Below, one piece after another: positions 1 to 10,218 of a stretch of DNA of 64,000 nt. Made by a program: the position numbers and the translations under genes. The notes beneath the pieces were generated by a model. The model made no database searches and was not told where the DNA came from. It saw only the letters and a list, made by a program, of their open reading frames with translations. Position 1 is the first letter of the stretch, and the number at the start of each line of letters is the position of its first letter. Origin of the DNA: Pomphorhynchus laevis (Eukaryota > Acanthocephala > Palaeacanthocephala > Echinorhynchida > Pomphorhynchidae); contig WNNJ02003027.1 of the NCBI GenBank assembly GCA_012934845.2, positions 62,001-126,000 on the forward strand, written 5' to 3'.

Positions 1-455
1 AAACTAAATGGAGACAGAAAATGCCGACTCCGTAACGAAACGGAACAAACGATGAATGAAAAGAAGATTTATAATGTACACCTGATGTATTTTTATAAAA
101 TCTTTTAAAATTGCGTTCGGAATGTAATCATTAGTTGGCTCTTTCTCCGAGAAAAATAAGAAAAAATATTATTTTTGAATTTTCGCTAATGCTATTGGCC
201 TCTTATTTTTTCGGAAATACAAATATTAAATAATATTATAATATTAAAAATTTTTAATAAAATTTTTAATTAATTAAACATTTATTATTTATAATATTAT
301 AATATTATAAATAATATTTATATCGATCTCAGAGGTCATGAGTAAATCCTCGAAAATATATGACGTCTCCTCGCCAACTAGCGTATCATCTAATGAGTAT
401 ATATAGTAAACGCATTATAATGTAGAACAAATAAAGAAAAGCATGATATGAACAT
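1..455. other. AT-rich spacer, no gene seen
   Basis: No convincing coding frame. The stretch 225-320 is an AT-only, partly palindromic run, and a loose inverted repeat (AGAAAAATAAGA near 150 against TCTTATTTTTTC near 200) could fold. Nothing else is recognisable. Confidence 0.5.
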
Positions 456-594
456 TTCAGATCAGCTAACTGAGTCTGGAAATTTCTATTATTTATAAAT
501 TAAAAATAATGCAAAATAAAATTCAAATAATTAAATAATAGATAATAAATAATAATAAATAATTATATCAGATTTTATATAACTTATAAAGATT

Positions 595-660
595 ATTATT
601 CTAATACAAAGTATATTAGTTATTATCAATTCATAAAATTATCCGCTATTTAAAATTTAT
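595..660 (-). repeat. Dispersed repeat X end fused to PLE
   Basis: The motif CTAATACAAAGTATATTA and the following A/T sequence recur at 21,597, in plus orientation near 5,890 and 20,830, and more loosely at 21,100 and 44,075. Here and at 21.6 kb it joins PLE thumb sequence at the same place. It may be a PLE-derived tail or a separate short repeat. Confidence 0.5.
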
Positions 661-1857
661 TCTTTATATTATTGTGTTGATTTATATATTTTACTATTTT
701 CTGCTCAATGTTATTTTTATAGTAACCTAGTTTAAAATATGTATCTATTAAATTATTTAAATGATTTTGAAGAAAGCCAATATCATTACATATTGTTGCA
801 ATTCTTAAAATTTCATTATTTAATGTATTATATTTTATATTATATGGTATGCATGAATGCTAATGCAAAAATATGTTTCTTGTAAATTTAAATGTCATCT
901 TTACGATATAAATTTCATATATTTATATTGTTTAGATTTAGTTTTTACACAGTTATGAACAAATTCATATTCTATAAAGCTTAAAAACAAGTCAGCTATA
1001 ATTGGGCTACTATTACCACCCATTGGAACACCTTTTACTTGTCTAAATATAGATGTCCCTACTTTTAAATAATTTTGATTTATCAAAATATTTAAGGATT
1101 CTATTAATTCAATTTTATCCATATATTTATATTTATTTGATGGTTTAATTTTTGTTAGATAGGCGTTATAATTATTATAACATATATATGTATATCTTTT
1201 TCCGAATATAAGGTTAATTAATTTTACTAACGCTTCTTTAATATCTACTAAATCTAGATTTGTATAAAGCGTACTAAAATCGTATGTATTTATATTTTGA
1301 AAATTTATTCCTTTTGTCTGTTCTAAAAATTCTTTTGTAGAATTAATACTGAAATAGTGTTTTATACCAGTATTAATTTCGATTACCTTGCAATATTTTT
1401 TAAAATGTGCTTTAATTACTTTAAGTATTTTATTCATATAGACAGAAAGTGGTTTTAATGTACATTTAAACGCACTACATATGAACCTAGGTTTTATTGG
1501 ATTTTTATGTAATTTTGGATTTCAATATAATATAGGTATAGTTTTATTATCTAATTCAACCTTTATACCCTTTTTATCCATTATAGAACAGTGACTTGTA
1601 ATAATTGTTTCTAAACTCAACTCACTACGTTCATATGCTGGATTTACATTTAAATCATTAGAATTAACCTCTTTCATTAGTATATCATAATAAAGCTTTT
1701 TGCATATGAAGACAAAGTTATAGTTTCGATTATACAATTTGGTAACTTGGTTTTCGACAATAAGATGAGCTGATACATTCTCTTTTGATGACACTGAAGA
1801 CTTGTGCCCAGAATGACTCTGAAAAAGGTGGTTGTTCAGAAAATTGATTGCATACAT
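597..1857 (-). mobile_element. Penelope-like element RT fragment (copy 1)
   Basis: Read right to left, the minus strand gives an N-terminal RT segment (NYNFVFICKKLYYDILM), then the palm with TYDFSTLYTNL and GVPMGGNSSPIIADLFLSF, both diagnostic of Penelope-like reverse transcriptases, and finally a thumb-like segment (NHLNNLIDTYFKLGYYKNN) around 720-800. PLE RTs act with a C-terminal GIY-YIG nuclease, which is not joined to this copy. It is broken in several places and lacks both ends. A close inverted relative lies at 49.6 kb, and the thumb part recurs near 21.4-21.8 kb. The PLE assignment is firm; the boundaries are approximate. Confidence 0.85.
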
Positions 1858-2214
1858 TTTATATAATATTTAATCGCTTTTCGACCAATGTCAGGATTCT
1901 CATAAATTAATTTATCAAATTAATTAATATATGGATAATTAATAAGTGTTTTATAACCTAATAGTGATTAACAAATGATTAACCATTTATATCATCTTTT
2001 ACCGACGCCTGTTTTCAAGCGTCATTTATATATTTTTATTTAGTTTTCTAAGTCTATTTATCAAATTACCTAATATATAATTAATCAAAAGTGATTAATC
2101 TATTAAATTATTCAGGATGAATAAATATCGTCACTCTTTATATTTTCGATTTTTTTTTCACACAAGTTATTAGCTACAAATGGATATTTTAACTGTTCAC
2201 AGAAAAGGGAAAAA

Positions 2215-2439
2215 TCAATGACTAAAATAGTTTAATGCAACCACTCCAGTATTTAATATCCAATGTCGAATCTTTTGCTTGAAACCGCAGTAGTTGGAAG
2301 CACATGTAATTTCTTTAGGCAGCACATTCCATAAATTTAAGGACCGATGTGAAAGTCGCACCACGCTTGGGATTTTGCCATGTGGTAATTTATATAGTGA
2401 TAGAGGATGGCCTTTACGAGCTGACGAACTAATCTTCAC
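2215..2439 (-). pseudogene. LINE RT C-terminal tail fragment
   Basis: A 74-codon frame reads ARKGHPLSLYKLPHGKIP...RSLNLWNVLPKEI, the usual arrangement near the end of jockey/CR1-type ORF2 (R...S.R..N.WN.LP..i). It closes the LINE whose RT lies just upstream on the minus strand. It ends with a normal stop at 2,215, taken as the ORF2 terminus. Confidence 0.7.
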
Positions 2440-2632
2440 ATAGTGAGAAGGAAATCCCTCTGTGGAATGAACAATCTGCTACGTCGCAATGAGGTCTTGG
2501 TAAATCAACCTTTGACGCATTGAAAGTAGCTGTAAGAAAGCTAAGCGGTCTACGTATGAATACGCAGGTTGAAAACACAATTTGGAGCCTTTTCGAAGTC
2601 ATCTGACTTTAAGCTTCGTTCGATTTCTGCCT

Positions 2633-3800
2633 TTAGTAGGTTGAAAATGATGTTTGGATAAAATATTCAATATGTAGGCGAACCAAAGCGCAATATAGTC
2701 TCTTAAAACTTAATGGGCATAGCCTTGCCAAAGTATTTTTGATGCAATACACAGCTTTCATTGCCTTACCATGAATAAAATCAGTATTTGATCGAGTTTT
2801 CAATGTCCTATGCAAAATTTCATCAAAATCAATACACTTAGATACAACTTCGAATGTATGAATCCCTAATCGAAATTCACGATCATATTTACTTTTTCCT
2901 AGCTTCATATGAACACACTTATCAAAGTTCAGTTTCATACCCGTAGCTACACTTTATTTGTGTATTCGATCAAGGTCGTCCTGTAGGGACCCACCATACA
3001 TTTCATTGATATTAACATACCCAAGTTTAAGGTCATCCGCAAAATCCAAACACGGATTTTGGATTCCTAACAACAAGTCATTAAGGTAAACAATATAGAA
3101 AAGAAGACCGAGTACAGTACCCTGCGGAAATCCACAATTTACACGTTTGGGGAGGATAAATTGCATCCAACTATAATTCTAAAAATCTATTTCGGAGAAA
3201 ATCGCCAATCCACCAACACAGCAACGAAGAAACTCCATAATAAGACAACAATCTAAGCAAACTTTCATGCGGAAATCGATCAAAGGATCTCGAAAAGTCA
3301 ATAAAAATTACATCCATTGAATTGCCAAAACTAAGTGCCTCAGTCCACATTTCGCGAGCAGTTAGTAAATTAGACAAACATGATCTACCGTGACGGAATC
3401 CATGCTGAGAAGACGCTATGACTCCATGGATGTTTAAGTGACTCCAGATTCTACGAGCGACTAATCTTTCAAGGACTTTGAACACAAATCGGCCACACAT
3501 CCAGTGGTAAGACTATTCTGAAAGATATCGACAAGAAAAGGGGCTTAGTAGTTTGGTAAAGTCTTGAGAAAAAATGGAGATATATCATGAGGATCGGGAG
3601 CACTGTGCGGATTGACATGAGCAAGCGTAACTTTGACTTCCTCTGAGGATATTGAAAGAAAATAGGGATTATGTGGTATTGGACGGTCATACCAAGTGAA
3701 TGGTGAGTGTGAAGAATTCGACGGTAATGAAAATGATGAAGCAAGATTATCAGCAATACCATTTTTACTTGTGACCGGACCTTCACATGTGTGTACAATT
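2633..3800 (-). pseudogene. LINE reverse transcriptase domain, broken
   Basis: Three successive minus-strand frames carry RT blocks: HSAPDPHDISPFFLKTLPNY near 3,600-3,540, QHGFRHGRSCLSNLL and DVIFIDFSRSFD at 3,500-3,170, FPQGTVLGLLFYIVYLNDL and the catalytic block LDFADDLKLG at 3,166-2,954, and the thumb start LNFDKCVHMKLGKSKYD at 2,938-2,633. The active-site box is FADD rather than the usual YADD. The blocks sit in different frames, so at least three frameshifts or stops separate them. Confidence 0.8.
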
Positions 3801-4239
3801 TTGATTACAGTATTGAGCGTTCTGATCCGGCGAACATATGACCAGAATAATTTAGGATTGCAGTTTAAACCGCTAGTGATTGTAGATTCAAATTCATCTC
3901 GTTTTGAAGCTTTTAATCTATAACAAAGATTTCTGCCATTCTATAACTTACAATGAATTCATGATGTGAGCGGGATAATTTCTACAAGCGATTTCGAATA
4001 TTAAGTAACTGATTGAGATCTCGATTAATCCATGCAGGAAGTTGAGTTACTTGAAAGGTCGCACGCAGTGGAGCAATTATATCAAATTATTTCAAAAGGT
4101 AATCGTAAATAGTTCCCAGTGGTATCTATCTTTTGCCAAAAACAAAAGCGGGTAACGGTGACAGAAAGTTAAATATGTTCTATATTCATCCCTGACCAAT
4201 TACGCTTAAGCAGTTTTTTTGCGGATGACAAAATTTAAA

Positions 4240-4950
4240 GTTTGGTACTACCCGAAATAAAACTACGCAATGATCACTTCAACCTACGCTAGGAAGATAA
4301 TCGACACTGAACATGTCATTAACACGTCTGGTAAACACCAAATTAAGCACAGAACCTACTCTCGATAACAAAACAAATCGTCTGCTGAACGTGTTGGATT
4401 AGTATAAGCTCATCTGAAAGAAATTTAGAAATTTCTGTTTCTACTGCGCTTCCTCATGAAATAAAGACTCTGCCCAATTAGAATGTGAAAGATTAAAACC
4501 TCCAAAGAGAATAAAATGTGAACAGACCCATACTGATTTTAAATTGGATTTTAGGAGATCACAATCTGTGGCCATTGATGGAGAACGATATACAACACAA
4601 AAATTAATACCAATATATTTATATTTGATATAGACATTGAGACTTTCAAAGGAACCATAAGGGTTACATACATTAGAAACGTCAGAAATGAAAAAAAATA
4701 TCTCGAACATAAGCTGCGACTCATTCACCACGTTTACCTGACTTCCTATCGCTTCGAAGTATGTGATACTCCGGAATATCAACAGCAACATCAACAATAT
4801 ATTGATGGAACAACCGACTGACAAATATGGTGTGACTTTGCATGGAGAGTATTTCGAAGTATTACAATATATGCAACTGAATGAAATTAAACGCCCCAAT
4901 GATATATACAACTTTATTGCACGATGGCTACAATAAATGGGTATCCGCAC
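4240..4950 (-). pseudogene. LINE APE-type endonuclease domain, broken
   Basis: The minus strand encodes YKYIGINFCVVYRSPS, then FGGFNLSHSNW (the GDFN block of apurinic-type endonucleases, with D changed to G). After a frame change it reads VLNLVFTRRV and SDHCVVLFRVV (the terminal SDH block) to about 4,240. This enzyme nicks the insertion site for LINEs. The order and spacing match a jockey/CR1-type ORF2 N-terminus. Loss of the block aspartate and the frame break make it inactive. Confidence 0.75.
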
Positions 4951-5040
4951 TACATTCTCGACTGTGATAGTTTGTACTTAAGCGCTGGGTGAAATGCTGA
5001 CAATCAAGGAATTCACTAAGTTCCAACAAACAACCGCGCG

Positions 5041-5460
5041 TCATCTGACAACCCGAAATTTTCGTATACAAAGATTGTTTTCGCCTTTAAATAGACAAAT
5101 TCGTAATTCAATGTTTGCTTCTCTTAACTTTAACCACTCTTTTGGAGATAAATCAATGAGTATTCGATACAAACGGCCTTTCAGACGGTAACCTAGTATT
5201 AATAAAAGACTTGCATGTTGTGAGGAAGATAGTGTAACTTTCAATAATCTAGGCTTATCGGTTGACTTTTTACCAAGACGAAATAACTTCCGAACTTCCA
5301 GACAAGAAACTAACTCTTCATCGCCCTTCAGCAAGAGCTGAGAAAACACATCACGTAAATTAGATATGTCATCATACACACGCCCCTGATAATTTTCAGC
5401 ATTTGATTAAGGAATACCACTGAATAACACATTATAGGAACGGTCAGATCTAAGACGATT
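5041..5460 (-). pseudogene. LINE ORF1-like fragment
   Basis: A minus-strand frame reads RSYNVLFSGIP near 5,450, then a helical stretch, then FRLGKKSTDKPRLLKVTLSS, LIDLSPKEWLKLREANIEL and GENNLCIRKFRVV. This follows the conserved layout of the ORF1 or ORF2-leader protein found before the endonuclease in many CR1/jockey-type LINEs (RP.PLLV.F..., D.T..ER..., GE.NL.IR.G.IV). A stop near 5,410 splits it. It is the upstream part of the LINE ending at 2.2 kb. Confidence 0.65.
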
Positions 5461-5747
5461 ATAATTGAGAGATGTATAGTTTGATGCAACGTTTTAAGAT
5501 TTGGTATTTATAAGTATGTATCGATCCTTGTCTCTAGTTGTTGTTTGACTGCCAAAAGAAACGCACTGAGATTTAATATCCAAAAATAAAGATCGCGTCT
5601 TGTCGTTTTAGATTGTTTGAGATTGACAGTCAACAACACCATCAAATTCATTACTACAACGAGAGAGCGTAGGTACAACTGTATCCAAGCAGACACAAGC
5701 GAGCGCATTCAATTCTGCAGACAAATCATGAGACTGATTGTAATGAT

Positions 5748-5825
5748 TATTTAATTAATTATTAATTAATTATTAATTAATTTATAATGATTTTTTTAAT
5801 TATTATGAATTATTAATTTATTTAA
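5748..5825. repeat. AT-rich TTAATTAATTA simple repeat
   Basis: Repeated TTAATTAATTAT units form a self-complementary low-complexity run between the LINE and repeat X. Confidence 0.7.
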
Positions 5826-5864
5826 CCGTGAAAATAAAAATTTGGAATAATTTATTACACTAAA

Positions 5865-6120
5865 ATCATTAGCGTAAATTTTTTATTGATAATAAACAAT
5901 ATACTTTGCATTAGAATAGGATACTAGATAATCAAATTTCATAAAGGGAAATACGTCATTAGCATGTTTTTGAATGCAATGCAATATTTGAAGCTGCTGC
6001 TATTTTGCCTACAGGAATATGGACCAAACATGATAACATTGCAGTTCCTTCTGATGATCTCTAATCTTATTCTGATACATCGTCAATTATTTATTAGTCA
6101 ATTTATAAAAATAATAATTC
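5865..6120. repeat. MITE-like dispersed repeat X with inverted ends
   Basis: The left end (TTGATAATAAACAATATA then GCATTAGAATAGGATAC) and the right end read in reverse (TTGACTAATAAATAATTGA then GTATCAGAATAAGATTAG) match imperfectly over about 45 bp. That gives a roughly 250-bp unit with inverted ends. The interior GGAATATGGACCAAACATGA...GCAGTTCC is shared with copies near 18.0, 20.85 (reverse), 43.85 and 44.25 kb. No coding capacity. It could be a MITE or a tail derived from a retroelement. Confidence 0.5.
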
Positions 6121-6207
6121 TTGAATTAATTTTTAATTATAATATTTTAATATATTTTACCATCTGATTGGACTAATAATAATACAAATTTATTTAATAT
6201 GGCAAAT

Positions 6208-6224
6208 GCGTACAAGCTGTACGC
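6208..6224 (-). promoter_or_regulatory. Conserved LINE 3' hairpin, copy 1
   Basis: GCGTAC-AAGCT-GTACGC (plus-strand reading) at the 3' end of the 6.2-kb L2-like copy, the same stem as at 35,196. Confidence 0.7.
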
Positions 6225-6253
6225 TTACAAGTCCAAAAACAAAAATGAAAAAG

Positions 6254-7363
6254 TCAAGCAGATAAATTGTTAAAATGGGATCGGATTTGTCGTTTGAAGC
6301 ACTGCAGGGAAGTTGATTGGCGTATATGAATGGGCAGATGATTCCACGATAGAGGAGCAGCCACCAGGAAGGAGCGGAGTCCAAAGGAGGTAGAGTAGTT
6401 TGGGACATGTAAAAGAAGGGAATTACAGGAACGCAAGGAACAGTAAACAGGACGAGAATCATCAAGAAAATGAAGAGTGAGAAATGAAGGGGTATGAAAA
6501 GTTACAAGGCGGAAAGCAACGATAAGAAGACGAATTTGAACACGACAATAAATTGTAGGCAAATCGAGAGAAGCAAGATGGTAGAATGTATGACCAAAAC
6601 GACGAAGACGGAGGGGAATTCGGACAGCTGCGTTGACGATGCGTTGTAGGGGAAGAAGAGTGGATTTAGGTGAGTTGGAAAATAGACTAAGACAATAATC
6701 GAGTCTAGAAAAAAGGAGAGATGATATGAGAGTCATACAAGAAGGGAAATCGATCAATCTACGAACTTGACGGAGGTTGCGGAGTATCAAGGTAGATGAG
6801 CGTACTTTATCTCTAACGAAAGGTTTAAGTGAAAGTCGGTTGTCAAAATGGAAGCCTAGGAAAACGAGATTATCAACGATAGGAAGAATTGTAGAATTTA
6901 ATGACACGGAGGGAGGTTGGAAGCCGAGGCGTCGAGGTAGGATCCACATAATTTTGGATTTATCAGGATTCAAAGAAAGGCGAAGGGAAGAAAGATGATT
7001 GGAAATTGAGACAAGACAGTCCGAAGCGGAAACACTAAGATCGTGAATACGATAAACATATGCATGAGCATAGATTAGAATGTCATCAGCATATTGCATA
7101 ACATGGAAGTTAAATTTATGAGAAATCGAAGACAAATCACCAAGAAGAAGAGAGAAAAGTATAGGGCCTAATACGGAGCCTTGTGGAACACCGGACGGAA
7201 TGGACGAAGGATGAGAGAGAAGAGTTAGAATATACGCGAAATGTACGGTTTGATAGATATGAAGAAAACCATGATACAGTGGGTAAAGAGAAGCCATAAT
7301 CATGACGAAGGCGATGGAGAAGAATCGAGTGATCGATGATGTCAAAAGCAGACGATAGATCAA
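6254..7363 (-). pseudogene. L2-like LINE RT, palm to C-terminus
   Basis: The frame contains IPSGVPQGSVLGPILFSLLL, the catalytic MQYADDILIYAH (YADD intact), SLNPDKSKIMWILPRR, and the C-terminal RLDYCLSLFSNSPKS and APLSWNHLPIHIRQS. The RT copies the element RNA at the nicked target. Compared with the 35-kb copy, two bases are missing near 7,222 (GATGAGAGAGA against GATGGGAGAGAGA), so the first 50 or so codons are out of frame. With the 5' truncation the copy cannot be autonomous. Confidence 0.85.
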
Positions 7364-7518
7364 GAGAAACTATGACACTACATAATTTATGATCGCGCGA
7401 TATGAGTAAGTCGTTATAAACTTTAAGACAGGCAATTTCGGTAGAGTAATTAGAGCGAAAAGTGGCTTGGAAGGGAGGAAATAAGTTAGAGGAATAGAGA
7501 TATGTATTAACTTGCTTA

Positions 7519-8870
7519 AGGCTATTGTACGTCCAATTTTCAAGAAAGGGGATAAATCCCAGGTTTCCAACTACCGTCCCATCAGTCTCACATCTGTAGC
7601 TTGTAAGGTATTAGAAAAATTAATTCTTCGTCACCTTAGCACTTTCGTTGAAGCTAACAATCGCCTCAGCCCCAGTCAGCATGGATTTAGGCCAAATCGC
7701 TCAACAGTATCGAACCTTGTAAAAGCGAGATCAAGCTGAGTGGATTCGACGAGGAGTGGTTCCAAAGTAGATGTGATATTTATAGACTTATCGAAAGCAT
7801 TCGATAGAGTTATTCCCAATTTGCTAGTAAACAAATTATCTAACATTGGTGTACGGGGCTCTTTGTTACGCTGGATTCAATAATTCGTAAGCAACCGCTC
7901 GTTTGCAGTACTCATAAGCCATTATCTTTCTGGTTACTCAATGATGACGACAGGCGTCCCGCAGGGATCGGACATTAGTCCGACTCTCTTTAATATATAT
8001 GTAAATGATATTACAAACAACTTGAGGTCGGAATGTGTTACCTACGCAGATGATATTAAGGTTTGGAGGCGAATCATTGATGATTCCGATGTTAGCGCTC
8101 TTCAAAAAGACCTGGATTCCATAAATAAATGGTGTATATCTTAATGGGCTGATGATAAATGCGACTAAATGTAGGCATATGCGGATCGGATCCCCAGACA
8201 TTCGTTACTCTTATAAAATTGGTAACATGTCGATTGATTCTACAGATAAAATCGATGATTTAGGGGTATCTACGCTTAATACGCTCGATATGAGCGCTCA
8301 CGTAAATAAAGTTTCGGCCAATTGCCGTCGTACTATTGGCATCATTAAGCGATCTTTTGGATCACTAGAGGCATGTATCTTCAGAATAATATACAAGGCC
8401 GTCATCGAATCTCGAATGCTATACGCATCTCCCGCAGCGTATCCACATCTGTGCAAGAACATTGTGGCTTACGAATCAATTCTCCGGTCGGCTACCCGTC
8501 TTGTTCCCACTGTCAAAGACCTGCCGTTTGACCAGAAGTTAGAAATCCTAGGTGTTTCAACGGTTTGTGAAAGTTTGGTAAAAGCTGATCTTATGCTGGT
8601 ATGGAGGGCAATTTTATCGCCCACTCATCCCCTCAACTTCATGTTTTGCCTACGCAACTCCGAGAAATTACGTGGACATCGACTAACGCTCAAACATCGT
8701 AGAAAAGTCCATCGACACTATCAGGATATCAGAGATCGAGTAATAAACAGTTGGAACAGACTCCCGTCATCTGCAATTGAATGCCGGAACATCCGAGAAT
8801 TTCGGCGTGCGCTGAACAGTGTATCGCTCTCATAGGAAGTCGAACCTGATTTGCATTTTTTTGTTTTACT
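7519..8870 (+). mobile_element. CR1/jockey-type LINE, RT part, plus strand
   Basis: The segment begins inside an RT (AIVRPIFKKGDKSQVSNYRP) exactly where the minus-strand L2-like copy ends, and runs to the ORF2 stop at 8,835 plus a short 3' flank. Blocks in order: YRPISLTSVACKVLEKL (7,575-7,625), DVIFIDLSKAFDRV (7,770-7,812), GVPQGSDISPTLFNIYVND (7,953-8,010), TYADDIKVW (8,039-8,066). Stops near 7,737 and 8,142 and a frame change before 8,152 break it. It resembles the LINE at 2.2-5.7 kb in type but is a different family. Confidence 0.85.
8152..8835 (+). pseudogene. LINE RT thumb and C-terminal region
   Basis: A clean 227-codon frame: NATKCRHMRIGSPD and the DLGV block just after the catalytic palm, HVNKVSANCRRTIGIIKRSFG, a long helical middle with ESRMLYASPAAYPHL, and the terminal INSWNRLPSSAIECRNIREF. 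The tail pattern (R..iNSWNrLP...i....i..FrraL) is standard for jockey/CR1-type ORF2. It is the 3' part of the broken LINE and is not expected to be expressed on its own. Confidence 0.8.
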
Positions 8871-9111
8871 GACATTGTACTTTTTTACATTGAGATCCAG
8901 CCAAACGAGCCACCGCTCATCGGCTGTTGTATACTAATATGTAATAATATAGTACTCTGAAAACGCAAACTTTTTAAAATACCGCATTAACCCATATTTG
9001 AAATAAAACAATATATATTCGCTATTCAAATACATCGTATATTATTGATTAGTTAACTCATAAGTTGATTTTTATTTTAAATTCTAACTTTATATTAATA
9101 TTAATATATCT
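8871..9111. other. AT-rich spacer
   Basis: Likely 3' flank of the LINE followed by A/T sequence; no frame or structure stands out. Confidence 0.4.
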
Positions 9112-9445
9112 CAAATGAAACCATTCCGCGTGAATTTTTGTAATTATATAAGCCAGACGCGAAAGAGAAACGAAAACAGTAATATATACTGTTTCGTAAT
9201 CGCAATGACTCATCAGTGCTAGATCCTTCCCACTGCTGGGTGCAGAGGAGGATTAGCAGACGGTGATAAACGAATAATGTGTATGAGGTACTAGAACACT
9301 TCTAATAACCTCATAGTGCTAATCCAGCACTACGGCTTCACCAAATAGGATCATTAGCAAAAGCACTGACAAATGCCAGCGTAGGTATCTTTATATCGGC
9401 TTACTTCTAATATAAATTTATCTCAAATGATACTATTCCGCGTAA
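9112..9445 (+). repeat. Satellite-like unit related to 296-bp tandem repeat
   Basis: The box TCTCAAATGA...CATTCCGCGT occurs at 9,112 and again at 9,421, marking one period of about 310 bp. The interior GACTCATCAGTGCTAGATCC...GCAGAGGAGGA..AGCAGACGG and GGATCATTAGCAAA.AGCACTG match, with divergence, the tandem units at 46,927-47,671. It is therefore a solitary older relative of that array. Confidence 0.7.
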
Positions 9446-9544
9446 ATGGTATATTCATGCAGGTGGTTAGGAACGTCTCGGAGTGATGCATTAGACTGAT
9501 ATAGATGATGATCGAAGTCCAGTTATTTAGCAAAAATAGAGAGT

Positions 9545-9600
9545 AAAAATCAATCATAGCCAGCTTTGGCTCCTGGACCACACTTTCAAGCGATTTTTCG
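9545..9600 (+). repeat. Short dispersed repeat F
   Basis: AAAATCAATCATAGCCAGC, GGCTCCTGGACCACA and CAAGCGATTTTTCG also occur, slightly diverged, at 27,475-27,535, directly left of the large satellite. Its function is unknown. Confidence 0.65.
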
Positions 9601-9696
9601 CAATAATATATATAATCGTATATGTTGCCATTTTTCGCAATAATATATAGCGATTGATTTGGCTCTCGGCTGGGATCTGCTGTGGCGTCATGATAA

Positions 9697-9947
9697 TATT
9701 TGGTTTATAATAACTACCAGCAATAAGTCTAAAATATTTGTTTTTTATTGAACGTTTCGCTCCTCTTGAGCTTGGTCAGCACATTGTAAGTTTTAATTAC
9801 CAAAAGATTTTAAGAAGTCAAAATCTTGTTAAAATTTTTAACAAGATTAAAACTTACAATGTGCTGAGGAAGCTCAAGAGGAGCGAAACGTTCAATAAAA
9901 ACTAATATTTTAGACTTGTTGCTGGTAGTTATTATAAACCAAATATA
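9697..9947. repeat. Long inverted repeat of two PLE-tail-like arms
   Basis: The left arm (9,697-9,798) and right arm (9,846-9,947) are about 100 bp each and nearly perfect complements, around a centre that is itself palindromic (ATCTTGTTAAAA.TTTTTAACAAGAT). Each arm, read outward from the centre, gives ACAATGTGCTGA, a small hairpin AGCTCAAGAGGAGC, then GAAACGTTCAATAAA. PLE untranslated ends commonly carry this CTGA-hairpin-GAAACGTT layout, and PLEs are reported to encode hammerhead ribozymes. The arms are seen directly; the PLE origin is inferred. Confidence 0.6.
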
Positions 9948-10218
9948 TAGGCATCTTAGCACACTCTTAAACAGTGTTCAGAGCTCAAAGAACAGAACTA
10001 CCCTTAATCTGAATCATCTGAGTAAGCTATGTGCATGGCAGTGTGTATTGCAGTTTAACCATGAATCAGGCACTAAATCCTTTTAATAGAAATGCTGTTT
10101 TACAAAGAGACTTCTAAGTGTACAAATATATAAAATATAATTCGTTGTTACACCTGCCCTGGGACACCCAATGGTGTACTCATAAATAAATCATTATGTT
10201 TTCCTATAATGCGTTATA
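9948..10218. other. Unassigned spacer
   Basis: Less AT-rich than its surroundings, with a phrase resembling a retroelement 3' region (CCTGGGACACCCAATGG then AATAAAT near 10,155-10,190). No frame found. Confidence 0.35.

Larger units (their letters stand above)
2208..5700 (-). mobile_element. Jockey/CR1-type LINE, near full length, decayed
   Basis: All parts of a two-ORF non-LTR retrotransposon occur in order on the minus strand: an ORF1-like segment (about 5,460-5,041), an APE-type endonuclease (about 4,950-4,240), a linker, reverse transcriptase (about 3,800-2,633) and a C-terminal tail (2,439-2,215). Frames shift many times, so the copy is dead. The endonuclease nicks target DNA and the RT copies the RNA there (target-primed reverse transcription). 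The fingers/palm sequence SSQHGFRHGRSCLSNLL and DVIFIDFSRSFDRFPH are typical of the jockey/CR1 supergroup. A clade-level name would need a tree. Confidence 0.85.
6181..7519 (-). mobile_element. L2/CR1-like LINE, 3' half (copy 1)
   Basis: This minus-strand segment is nearly identical to the LINE at 35.15-37.6 kb but stops abruptly at about 7,519, where the other copy continues. It therefore lacks the endonuclease and the RT fingers. It ends at 6,181 in the same 3' hairpin and A/T tail as the other copy. The high similarity says both are recent insertions of one family. Confidence 0.9.

Noticed and set aside
3696-3923. Plus-strand 75-codon frame with a hydrophobic stretch
   Set aside because: It is antisense to the LINE region between the endonuclease and RT on the minus strand, which reads as LINE protein.
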